From: an uncultured bacterium
Lineage (GTDB): Bacteria; Bacteroidota; Bacteroidia; Sphingobacteriales; Sphingobacteriaceae
Direction: 5' to 3'
Assembly: GCA_903958995.1 (NCBI GenBank)
Contig: CAJBVG010000250.1
Location: 1-6,151, forward strand
DNA length: 6,151 nt
Positions 1 through 4,346 of the stretch are shown here, in pieces. Position numbers and translations under genes: made by a program. The notes beneath the pieces were generated by a model. It worked only from the letters and a program-made list of their open reading frames with translations, did not search any database and had not been told where the DNA came from. The number at the start of each line of letters is the position of its first letter. The stretch's first letter is position 1.

Positions 1-38
1 GATTTATATTTTGTTTATTAATAATTAATTACAATCAG

Positions 39-110
39 AGCCAATGAGGGGAATTGAACCCCTGACCCCTTCCTTACCAAGGAAGTACTCTACCCCTGAG
101 CTACATCGGC
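39..110 (-). tRNA. tRNA-Thr (anticodon GGU)
   Basis: This tRNA decodes the threonine codon ACC (and ACU by wobble). On the minus strand a full cloverleaf is seen: acceptor arms GCCGATG and CATTGGC (7 pairs, one G-U), a D-arm with GTAGCTCAGGGGTAGAG, anticodon stem CTTCC/GGAAG around loop TTGGTAA, and T-loop TTCAATT. The discriminator is U and no CCA is encoded (CUG follows), so CCA must be added after transcription. It is the last tRNA of a four-gene cluster and lies 225 nt after tRNA-Gly, much further than the other gaps of 11 and 32 nt. By comparison with E. coli thrT-tufB, the gene expected next, left of base 1, is tuf. Confidence 0.97.
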
Positions 111-156
111 TTAAACCAACGCACAAAACCAAGACCTTCGCCCCGGGATTCCCGAA

Positions 157-178
157 AACAAAAATACTTTTCAGTATT
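157..178 (-). terminator. weak terminator-like hairpin inside the tRNA cluster
   Basis: On the minus strand the 6-bp inverted repeat AATACT/AGTATT closes a GAAA tetraloop and is followed by TTTGTTTT. The stem holds only one G-C pair, so as a Rho-independent terminator it would be weak. It lies between tRNA-Gly and tRNA-Thr(GGU). It could be a partial terminator lowering read-through into tRNA-Thr(GGU) and tuf, or a processing or stability hairpin. The shape is visible; the function is inferred. Confidence 0.3.
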
Positions 179-266
179 ATCATTTCATCGTTTGCCAGTT
201 TATATTATCTTCCCTCTGCACTCTTCCCCTTCACTATACTATCCTTCTAGCTCAATCTTTTTAAAC

Positions 267-313
267 GAGCGGGAGACGATCCCGATAGCTATCGGGATCG
301 AACCCGGCAACTA
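267..313 (-). pseudogene. truncated tRNA-Gly 3'-end copy interrupted by a palindrome
   Basis: The 13 bases at 267-279 are identical to 335-347, which are the acceptor 3' strand, discriminator and one flanking base of the intact tRNA-Gly. The bases at 298-306 equal 351-359 (T-loop and T-stem), and 307-313 still match at four of seven positions. Between the two matching blocks the intact gene has 3 bases (348-350) where this copy has 18 (280-297), which form the heart of a perfect palindrome. The anticodon and D arms are absent, so it cannot be a working tRNA. It looks like a partial duplication of the neighbouring tRNA-Gly, 68 bp away in direct orientation, later hit by a palindromic element. 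A remnant of a different former tRNA or of an integration event is an alternative. Confidence 0.65.
277..300. repeat. perfect 24-bp palindrome, core CCCGATAGCTATCGGG
   Basis: Every base from 277 to 300 pairs with its partner around the centre at 288/289, giving a 24-bp palindrome with no mismatch. The flanking bases are A on both sides and so do not extend it. It interrupts the T-arm of the tRNA-Gly fragment. As RNA it would fold into a strong GC-rich hairpin with a short AU-rich tip. No T-tract follows on either strand, so it is not a standard intrinsic terminator. I believe this core recurs as an intergenic palindrome in other Bacteroidota genomes, but that is memory and cannot be verified here. 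Confidence 0.8.
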
Positions 314-335
314 TCTTTTCTTCTTTTTCCGCTTG

Positions 336-408
336 AGCGGGAGACGAGGCTCGAACCCGCGACCTACAGCTTGGAAGGCTGTCGCTCTACCAACTGAGCT
401 ACTCCCGC
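336..408 (-). tRNA. tRNA-Gly (anticodon UCC)
   Basis: This tRNA decodes glycine codons GGA and GGG. On the minus strand the acceptor arms GCGGGAG and CTCCCGC pair perfectly. The D-arm contains TAGCTCAGTTGGTAGAG, the anticodon stem ACAGC/GCTGT encloses loop CTTCCAA, and the T-arm is CGCGGGTTCGAGCC. The discriminator is U. The following bases are CAA, so CCA is not encoded. It is third in the cluster, 32 nt after tRNA-Tyr. A broken copy of its 3' end lies downstream at 267-313. Confidence 0.97.
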
Positions 409-440
409 TTAATATATTATGCTCTCGCAGAATATCAATG

Positions 441-521
441 TGGGGAGAGAAGGATTCGAACCTTCGAAACCGAAGTAACGGATTTACAGTCCGTCCCATT
501 TGACCGCTCTGGAACCTCCCC
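441..521 (-). tRNA. tRNA-Tyr (anticodon GUA)
   Basis: This tRNA decodes tyrosine codons UAC and UAU. At 81 nt it has the long variable arm (class II) typical of bacterial tRNA-Tyr. The minus strand shows acceptor arms GGGGAGG and TCTCCCC (one G-U), anticodon stem ACGGA/TCCGT around loop CTGTAAA, and T-arm GAAGG-TTCGAAT-CCTTC. The discriminator is A, and CAT follows rather than CCA. It is second in the cluster, 11 nt after tRNA-Thr(UGU). Confidence 0.97.
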
Positions 522-532
522 AACGTTTTTTG

Positions 533-605
<73 letters not shown>

Positions 606-668
606 TTTTAACACATTTTACTATCCCTTTCAATCAAAGAACTATCGCTTACTTTTTCAAAGGGACTG

Positions 669-699
669 CAAATGTACGAATTTTATAATATCGTCAAAA
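669..699 (-). promoter_or_regulatory. Bacteroidota-type promoter of the tRNA cluster
   Basis: On the minus strand TTTG (695-698, within ATTTTG) is followed after 18 nt by TACATTTG (669-676). This is a near-perfect match to the known Bacteroidota primary-sigma pattern of TTTG and TAnnTTTG. An A/T-rich stretch lies directly upstream (about 700-719) and could act as an UP-like element. Transcription should start near 660-664, leaving a leader of about 57 nt before tRNA-Thr(UGU). The bases 667-679 are identical to the corresponding part of the rpsU promoter. Confidence 0.8.
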
Positions 700-836
700 T
701 CTATTTTAAAATATTTTTCATGAAGAAGCTAATTAATAATACTATTAGAGGGTGCTTTAAACGAAGATTTCCCTAACTTTTTAAAAATCACTGAAATACA
801 AACTCTAATTATGCCCATTCAACTTCAAATAGGAGC

Positions 837-868
837 AAAAAAAAGAACCACCTTTTAGAGGTGGTTCC
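837..868 (-). terminator. strong intrinsic terminator after hpf
   Basis: On the minus strand the 8-bp stem GAACCACC/GGTGGTTC (860-867 and 845-852) with a 7-nt loop is followed at once by eight T (837-844). It begins 24 nt after the hpf stop codon. It should end the rpsU-xerC-hpf transcript before the tRNA promoter at 669-699. No comparable T-tract lies on the plus-strand side, so it reads as unidirectional. Confidence 0.93.
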
Positions 869-891
869 CTTCATTATATGCCTATATATGC

Positions 892-1236
892 TTAATCGGC
901 CATTTCATCCATATAAAACTCTTCCGAATTTCCACTTGAGTCTGTAGTCCTACCTTTATACTTCTGAATTTGTTTCTGAATTGAGTCAAAAGCTGAATCT
1001 GCAGCCTCCTCGAACGATTTGCAATGTTCTTTTGCAAAAAATACCGTTCCTGGTATCATCACCTTCACCTCGAAAACCTTATTCTTTTTATCCTCTGAAG
1101 ATTTGTCCAACTTTAAGATGACCTCCCCGTCTATGATTTTATCATAAAAAGTGTCGGTTTTGTCGGCTTTCTTTTGAATAAAATCTAACAAATTTTGATC
1201 TGCAGTAAAATGTACTGACTGAATTCTGATTTTCAT
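892..1236 (-). CDS. hpf: ribosome hibernation-promoting factor (short HPF/RaiA family)
   Basis: Small protein of the S30AE (HPF/YfiA) family. Family members bind the 30S decoding centre, block tRNA and mRNA binding and preserve idle ribosomes in stationary phase or starvation. The 114 residues open with MKIRIQSVHFTADQNLLDFI and show the family beta-alpha-beta-beta-beta-alpha layout, including the strand VFEVKVMIPG (about residues 54-63) and the C-terminal helix FEEAADSAFDSIQKQIQKYK. The C-terminal dimerisation domain of long HPF is absent, so this is the short form. The ATG at 1236 follows a good Shine-Dalgarno (AAGGAGA), which fixes the start. The gene is last of rpsU-xerC-hpf, begins 14 nt after the xerC stop and ends 24 nt before a strong terminator. 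I see no promoter of its own. Confidence 0.95.
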   Translation of the reverse strand: MKIRIQSVHFTADQNLLDFIQKKADKTDTFYDKIIDGEVILKLDKSSEDKKNKVFEVKVMIPGTVFFAKEHCKSFEEAADSAFDSIQKQIQKYKGRTTDSSGNSEEFYMDEMAD

Positions 1237-1241
1237 ATTGT

Positions 1242-1248
1242 TCTCCTT
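1242..1248 (-). promoter_or_regulatory. strong Shine-Dalgarno of hpf
   Basis: The minus strand reads AAGGAGA five bases before the hpf ATG. Six contiguous bases (AAGGAG) can pair with the 16S anti-Shine-Dalgarno. In this window only rpsU also has such a site, and most Bacteroidota genes lack one. It supports the ATG at 1236 as the start. Confidence 0.8.
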
Positions 1249-1250
1249 TC

Positions 1251-2129
1251 TTAACTCTTTGGATGAGCTTGTTTGTAAATATTCTTTAATTTCTCAATTG
1301 AATTATGGGTGTATACCTGCGTCGCAGCTAAACTCGAATGCCCAAGTAACTCTTTTATCGCATTTAAATCTGCTCCATTGTTTAACATATGTGTTGCAAA
1401 TGTATGTCGCAAAATGTGTGGACTCTTTTTCTGAATGGTGGTTACTTTTGATAATTCTGTTTTTACTAATCGGTATACATATTTTGTATATAAAGGCTCC
1501 CCCTTTCCATTACAAAAATAAGCTTGACTTTCTCCAATACTATGACTTTTCTCATCTAAATACAAATTCATTAGTGGTAATAAATGTTCAGAAATTGGGA
1601 TGATCCTTTCTTTGTTTCTTTTGCCTAAAACTTTTACTTGCATTCCTGCTAAATTTACATCGTTCGATTTTAATTGCAAAAGCTCTGAAACCCTCATTCC
1701 TGTTGCATAAAACATCTCTATTATTAATCGATTTCGTATGCCTTCGAAATTATTTTCAAAATCGGTATCGTTTAATAAATGTTCCATGTTTGATGCTTCT
1801 ACAAATTGAGGAAGTCGTTTAGGAATTTTAGGGCTTATTACTTTTAGCATCGGCGATTGAATTATCTCTCCTTCGCGTTGTAAAAATTTATAGTATGACT
1901 TTAACGTAGAAATCTTCCGATTAATACTTTTAGATTTCATTCCGCTATCCATTAATTGGACAATCCAGGTACGAATAAATGTATGTGGGATTTGTGCAAT
2001 GTCGTCTTCTTCGAATTGCGTTTTTATGAAATCACTAAATGATTGTAAGTCTGCTTTATAAGCAGTTAATGTGTGGACCGAGAATCGTTTCTCGTATTGA
2101 AGGTACTTGAAAAAAGCTTCGTTTAACAT
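1251..2129 (-). CDS. xerC: tyrosine recombinase XerC/XerD family
   Basis: Site-specific tyrosine recombinase. The family resolves chromosome dimers by recombination at dif during division. With the ATG at 2129 the protein has 292 residues, the usual Xer length. It has an N-terminal SAM-like core-binding domain (about 1-85) and a C-terminal catalytic domain. All catalytic residues are visible: Arg146 (ATGMRVSELL), Lys170 (VLGKRNKERIIPI), His238 and Arg241 (PHILRHTFATHML), His264 (LLGHSS) and nucleophile Tyr273 (TQVYTH). A longer reading from a TTG at 2168 adds 13 residues lying in a terminator hairpin, so I reject it. No Shine-Dalgarno is visible; the ATG comes 1 nt after the T-tract of that hairpin. 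The gene sits between rpsU and hpf, an arrangement I recall from other Bacteroidota. XerC rather than XerD is inferred from position; no dif site was recognised here. Confidence 0.93.
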   Translation of the reverse strand: MLNEAFFKYLQYEKRFSVHTLTAYKADLQSFSDFIKTQFEEDDIAQIPHTFIRTWIVQLMDSGMKSKSINRKISTLKSYYKFLQREGEIIQSPMLKVISPKIPKRLPQFVEASNMEHLLNDTDFENNFEGIRNRLIIEMFYATGMRVSELLQLKSNDVNLAGMQVKVLGKRNKERIIPISEHLLPLMNLYLDEKSHSIGESQAYFCNGKGEPLYTKYVYRLVKTELSKVTTIQKKSPHILRHTFATHMLNNGADLNAIKELLGHSSLAATQVYTHNSIEKLKNIYKQAHPKS

Positions 2130-2130
2130 C

Positions 2131-2170
2131 AAAAAAAAATTGTACCTGATTATTACATCAAGGTACAATT
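2131..2170 (-). terminator. terminator/attenuator hairpin between rpsU and xerC
   Basis: On the minus strand the perfect 10-bp inverted repeat AATTGTACCT/AGGTACAATT (2161-2170 and 2138-2147) encloses a 13-nt loop. It runs straight into a T-tract ending at 2131. A short inner GAT/ATC stem can form in the loop. It begins 22 nt after the rpsU stop codon and its T-tract ends 1 nt before the xerC ATG. It probably terminates part of the rpsU transcripts, so that xerC and hpf are made by read-through. The structure is clear; partial termination is inferred. Confidence 0.8.
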
Positions 2171-2192
2171 CTTTTATATGTAAAACAAAAAA

Positions 2193-2381
2193 TTAAATTT
2201 CTGAATTTAAAGTTTGTTTGTAGACTGCTCTTTTTACACAAGTACGGCGTGTAATAGATTTCTTCTCATATGCTTGGCGGCTACGTAGTTCGCGAAGAAC
2301 TCCAGTTTTTTCAAACTTCTTCTTGAAACGTTTTAACGCTTTATCAATCGATTCGTTTTCTTTAATATTGATAATGATCAT
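2193..2381 (-). CDS. rpsU: 30S ribosomal protein bS21
   Basis: Small-subunit protein bS21, located on the 30S platform near the 16S 3' end. The 62 residues match the family: a short N-terminal strand (MIIINIKENESIDKALKRFK), then basic helices with the hallmark stretch TGVLRELRSRQAYEKKSITR. A Tyr at position 54 lies in the C-terminal tail (RAVYKQ). In Bacteroidota the bS21 tail, with bS18 and bS6, is known to sequester the anti-Shine-Dalgarno of 16S rRNA; a Tyr at about this place has, as I recall, been implicated. The ATG at 2381 is preceded at 8 nt by AGAGG, unlike the other housekeeping genes here. The gene is first in rpsU-xerC-hpf, has its own promoter (2418-2448) and is followed by a terminator-like hairpin. 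bS21 autoregulation through the Shine-Dalgarno is likely by analogy with Flavobacterium. Confidence 0.97.
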   Translation of the reverse strand: MIIINIKENESIDKALKRFKKKFEKTGVLRELRSRQAYEKKSITRRTCVKRAVYKQTLNSEI

Positions 2382-2389
2382 ATGGTATA

Positions 2390-2394
2390 CCTCT
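2390..2394 (-). promoter_or_regulatory. Shine-Dalgarno of rpsU
   Basis: The minus strand reads AGAGG, 8 nt before the rpsU ATG. GAGGT (2389-2393) is five contiguous bases complementary to the 16S 3' end, and the preceding AAAA gives further partial pairing. The 8-bp palindrome GGTATACC (2384-2391) overlaps it. The site matters because bS21 is the protein that controls access to the anti-Shine-Dalgarno in this phylum. Confidence 0.7.
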
Positions 2395-2399
2395 TTTCT

Positions 2400-2413
2400 C
2401 CATCAAAGGATGG
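2400..2413 (-). promoter_or_regulatory. 5'-leader hairpin of rpsU mRNA
   Basis: On the minus strand CCATC-CTTT-GATGG forms a 5-bp stem with a 4-nt loop. From the promoter position it should lie at or very close to the 5' end of the rpsU mRNA, six bases upstream of the AGAGG Shine-Dalgarno. It may stabilise the transcript or tune initiation. Its short stem leaves moderate doubt. Confidence 0.4.
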
Positions 2414-2416
2414 GAT

Positions 2417-2513
2417 GCAAATGTACGATAAATATGCAAATGTGCAAATGTTCAATGCGAAAATGTGCAGATGCGAAAATGCGAAAATGCGAAACTGTGC
2501 AAATGTGCAGATG
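2417..2513. repeat. degenerate 8-nt tandem repeat array at the rpsU promoter
   Basis: On the plus strand the stretch is built from drifting 8-nt words: GCAAATGT (exact at 2417-2424, 2436-2443, 2444-2451 and 2499-2506), GCGAAAAT (twice, then GCGAAACT) at 2473-2496, and GTGCAAAT/GTGCAGAT at 2497-2512. Read on the minus strand, the main word is ACATTTGC, the same word as the -7 promoter box. It looks like repeat expansion seeded by, or feeding, the promoter. Two open frames crossing it are repeat artefacts with no gene-like content. Confidence 0.75.
2418..2448 (-). promoter_or_regulatory. Bacteroidota-type promoter of rpsU operon
   Basis: On the minus strand TTTG (2445-2448) is followed after 19 nt by TACATTTG (2418-2425), matching the Bacteroidota TTTG / TAnnTTTG pattern. 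The start should fall near 2409-2413, giving a leader of about 30 nt. The surrounding 13-mer (2416-2428) is identical to that in the tRNA promoter. Both boxes are also units of an ACATTTGC-rich repeat array extending upstream, so extra TTTG boxes are available. The exact -33 element is therefore uncertain. Confidence 0.75.
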
Positions 2514-2576
2514 AAATTAATTGATAATAATGCCGATTATAAGGCCTCTAAAATCAAAATAAGACCTTTCATACAA

Positions 2577-2640
2577 CCCATTAACATATTATCCCATTAA
2601 CATATTAACATATTATCCCATTAACATATTAACATATTAT
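2577..2640. repeat. 24-bp tandem repeat (two full units plus a 16-bp unit)
   Basis: The unit is CCCA, then TTAACATA twice, then TTAT. Exact 24-bp copies stand at 2593-2616 and 2617-2640. A 16-bp version with one TTAACATA fewer stands at 2577-2592. The array runs into the stop codon of the acyl-CoA dehydrogenase: TAA at 2637-2639 is made by the last unit. It has an 8-nt sub-period like the neighbouring array but an unrelated sequence. No terminator is seen for the dehydrogenase transcript here. Confidence 0.9.
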
Positions 2641-3809
2641 CTTAATACATCACGGGCAATAACCAGTTTTTGGATCTCTGAAGTTCCTTCGCCGATTGTG
2701 CATAGCTTAGAATCTCGGTAGAATTTTTCAACTGGGAAATCCTTTGTATAACCATATCCTCCGAATATCTGAACAGCCTCATTTGATGCCCACACACATA
2801 CTTCAGATGCATAATATTTAGCCATTGCTGACTCTTTGGTCATCTTCACTCCTCTATTTTTCATATCGGCAGCCTGTAAAATCAACAATTCTGAAGCTTC
2901 AATTCTAGTGGCCATATCAGCTAATTTAAAAGCTATTGCTTGAAAATTAGATATCGGTTGTCCGAATTGGTGCCTTTCTTTAGAATATGCCAATGCCGCT
3001 TCATAAGCGCCTTTAGCAATACCTAACGATAATGCCGCGATAGAAATACGCCCACCATCTAATATTTGCATCGCTTGGCGGAAACCTTGCCCTACTTCAC
3101 CTAACATATTTTCTTTAGGAACTCTGCAATTATCAAAAATCATCTCTGTGGTTTCCGACGCACGCATACCTAACTTATTTTCTTTTTTACCTGCTGAAAA
3201 TCCAGGAGTACCTCGTTCTACTACGATTGCTGATATTCCGTTAGAATCTCCAATTTCACCTGTTCTCACCATAACTACAGCTACATCTCCAGATTTACCA
3301 TGAGTAATCCAGTTTTTCGCTCCGTTAAGAACATAATGATCTCCATCTAAAACCGCAGTGGTAGTCATACGCATAGCATCAGAACCAGTATTCGCTTCGG
3401 TTAAACCCCAAGCACCAATCCATTCACCTGTACATAATTTTGTTAACCATTTGCGTTTTTGCTCTTCGTTACCGAAGTACATGATGTGCCCGGTACAAAG
3501 TGAATTGTGAGCAGCCATAGATAGACCAACAGAACCACAAACTTTAGAAATTTCTACAATTGCAGCAACGTATTCGAAGTAGCCTAAGCCTGCTCCTCCG
3601 TATTCTTCTGGAACTAAAACTCCTAAAAGTCCAAGTTCACCCATTTTTTTAAGTGTTTCTACTGGGAAAGTCTGAGCTTCATCCCAAATCATAAAATCCG
3701 GACGAATGTGTTTTTCGGCAAAATCTTTTGCCATATTCGCTACCATTTTCACGCTTTCGCTAGTCGACATGTCGAAAGCTCCAGTCATCTCATTATTATT
3801 GCTTGCCAT
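2637..3809 (-). CDS. acyl-CoA dehydrogenase (FAD-dependent)
   Basis: Flavoenzyme that introduces a trans-2 double bond into acyl-CoA thioesters, passing electrons to electron-transfer flavoprotein; cytoplasmic. The 390 residues have the full family layout: N-terminal helical domain (about 15-130), middle beta domain beginning at the first signature LTEANTGSDA (136-145), and C-terminal helical domain. The second signature is FGGYGYTKDFPVEKFYRD, followed by IGEGTSEIQ with the probable catalytic base Glu374, the position used by short- and medium-chain and butyryl-CoA enzymes. Substrate chain length cannot be decided here; short or branched chain (beta-oxidation or leucine/isoleucine breakdown) is plausible. 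The ATG at 3809 lies 6 nt after the apt stop, so it is probably co-transcribed with apt. No Shine-Dalgarno is visible. Its stop codon is formed by a tandem repeat. Confidence 0.96.
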   Translation of the reverse strand: MASNNNEMTGAFDMSTSESVKMVANMAKDFAEKHIRPDFMIWDEAQTFPVETLKKMGELGLLGVLVPEEYGGAGLGYFEYVAAIVEISKVCGSVGLSMAAHNSLCTGHIMYFGNEEQKRKWLTKLCTGEWIGAWGLTEANTGSDAMRMTTTAVLDGDHYVLNGAKNWITHGKSGDVAVVMVRTGEIGDSNGISAIVVERGTPGFSAGKKENKLGMRASETTEMIFDNCRVPKENMLGEVGQGFRQAMQILDGGRISIAALSLGIAKGAYEAALAYSKERHQFGQPISNFQAIAFKLADMATRIEASELLILQAADMKNRGVKMTKESAMAKYYASEVCVWASNEAVQIFGGYGYTKDFPVEKFYRDSKLCTIGEGTSEIQKLVIARDVLR

Positions 3810-3815
3810 AGTGTT

Positions 3816-4346
3816 TTAATAGTTCGCTAAAGTAATAATATTCGGCGAATAGCTAAGTAACTTTTCATTTGCGCCTAAGAAATCTAAACCAATAATGAAT
3901 GAAAAGGCAACAACCTCTGCACCAGTCATGAGAATAAGCTGTGAACTCCCTATAACAGTCCCTCCGGTGGCTAATAAGTCATCGTGTATGACAACTCGAT
4001 CGCCTTTTTTAATTGCATCCTTATGAATCTCGATACAAGCTGAACCATATTCTAAATCGTAATCTATCGCATAACAGTCGGCAGGAAGTTTCCCTTTTTT
4101 ACGGATGGGTACGAAAGGAATATTCAGTTCACGAGCAATTAACATCCCAAAAAGAAATCCTCTACTTTCTATACCGACAATAACATCTGGATTAAGCACC
4201 CGAATTTTTTCAGCAAACGATTCAGTAATCTCTTTGCACAATTGAACATCTTTTAGAATTGGGGTAATGTCTTTAAACATTATACCCTCTCTCGGGAAAT
4301 TAGGTACATCTCGTACCGCATTTTTAATTTTTTCTTCAATGTTCAT
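3816..4346 (-). CDS. apt: adenine phosphoribosyltransferase
   Basis: Purine salvage enzyme converting adenine and PRPP to AMP and pyrophosphate; cytoplasmic. With the ATG at 4346 it has 176 residues, the usual Apt length. It opens with the family start MNIEEKIKNAVRDVPNFPRE followed by FKDITPIL. It shows IESRGFLFG (59-67), VPIRKKGKLP (79-88) and the PRPP-binding motif VVIHDDLLATGGT (118-130), where the two Asp and the ATGGT loop bind PRPP. An upstream ATG at 4388 would add 14 residues unlike the family and deepen the overlap, so I reject it. The start overlaps the end of the helix-hairpin-helix gene by 11 nt in another frame, suggesting translational coupling. The acyl-CoA dehydrogenase follows after 6 nt. 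No Shine-Dalgarno is seen. Confidence 0.96.
   Translation of the reverse strand: MNIEEKIKNAVRDVPNFPREGIMFKDITPILKDVQLCKEITESFAEKIRVLNPDVIVGIESRGFLFGMLIARELNIPFVPIRKKGKLPADCYAIDYDLEYGSACIEIHKDAIKKGDRVVIHDDLLATGGTVIGSSQLILMTGAEVVAFSFIIGLDFLGANEKLLSYSPNIITLANY

Noticed and set aside
44..503. Open frames crossing the tRNA cluster on both strands
   Set aside because: They run through intact tRNA genes and have no family-like sequence; they are shadows.
1238..1603. Plus-strand open frame opposite xerC
   Set aside because: It is antisense to a clear recombinase with all catalytic residues and has no recognisable domain of its own.
1251..2129. XerC-like gene as a phage or transposon integrase marking a mobile island
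   Set aside because: It has Xer length and motifs and lies between rpsU and hpf in a housekeeping operon, with no attachment repeats or cargo around it.
2541..2568. Imperfect hairpin AAGGCCT/AGACCTT as terminator of the acyl-CoA dehydrogenase
   Set aside because: It has one G-U pair, a 14-nt loop and no T-tract after it on the minus strand, so support is too weak.
2323..2600. Plus-strand open frames over the rpsU start and repeat array
   Set aside because: Their Met-, Cys- and Lys-rich protein is only the translation of the 8-nt repeats.
2417..2640. Repeat arrays as a CRISPR array
   Set aside because: The units are contiguous with no unique spacers, and no cas gene is near.
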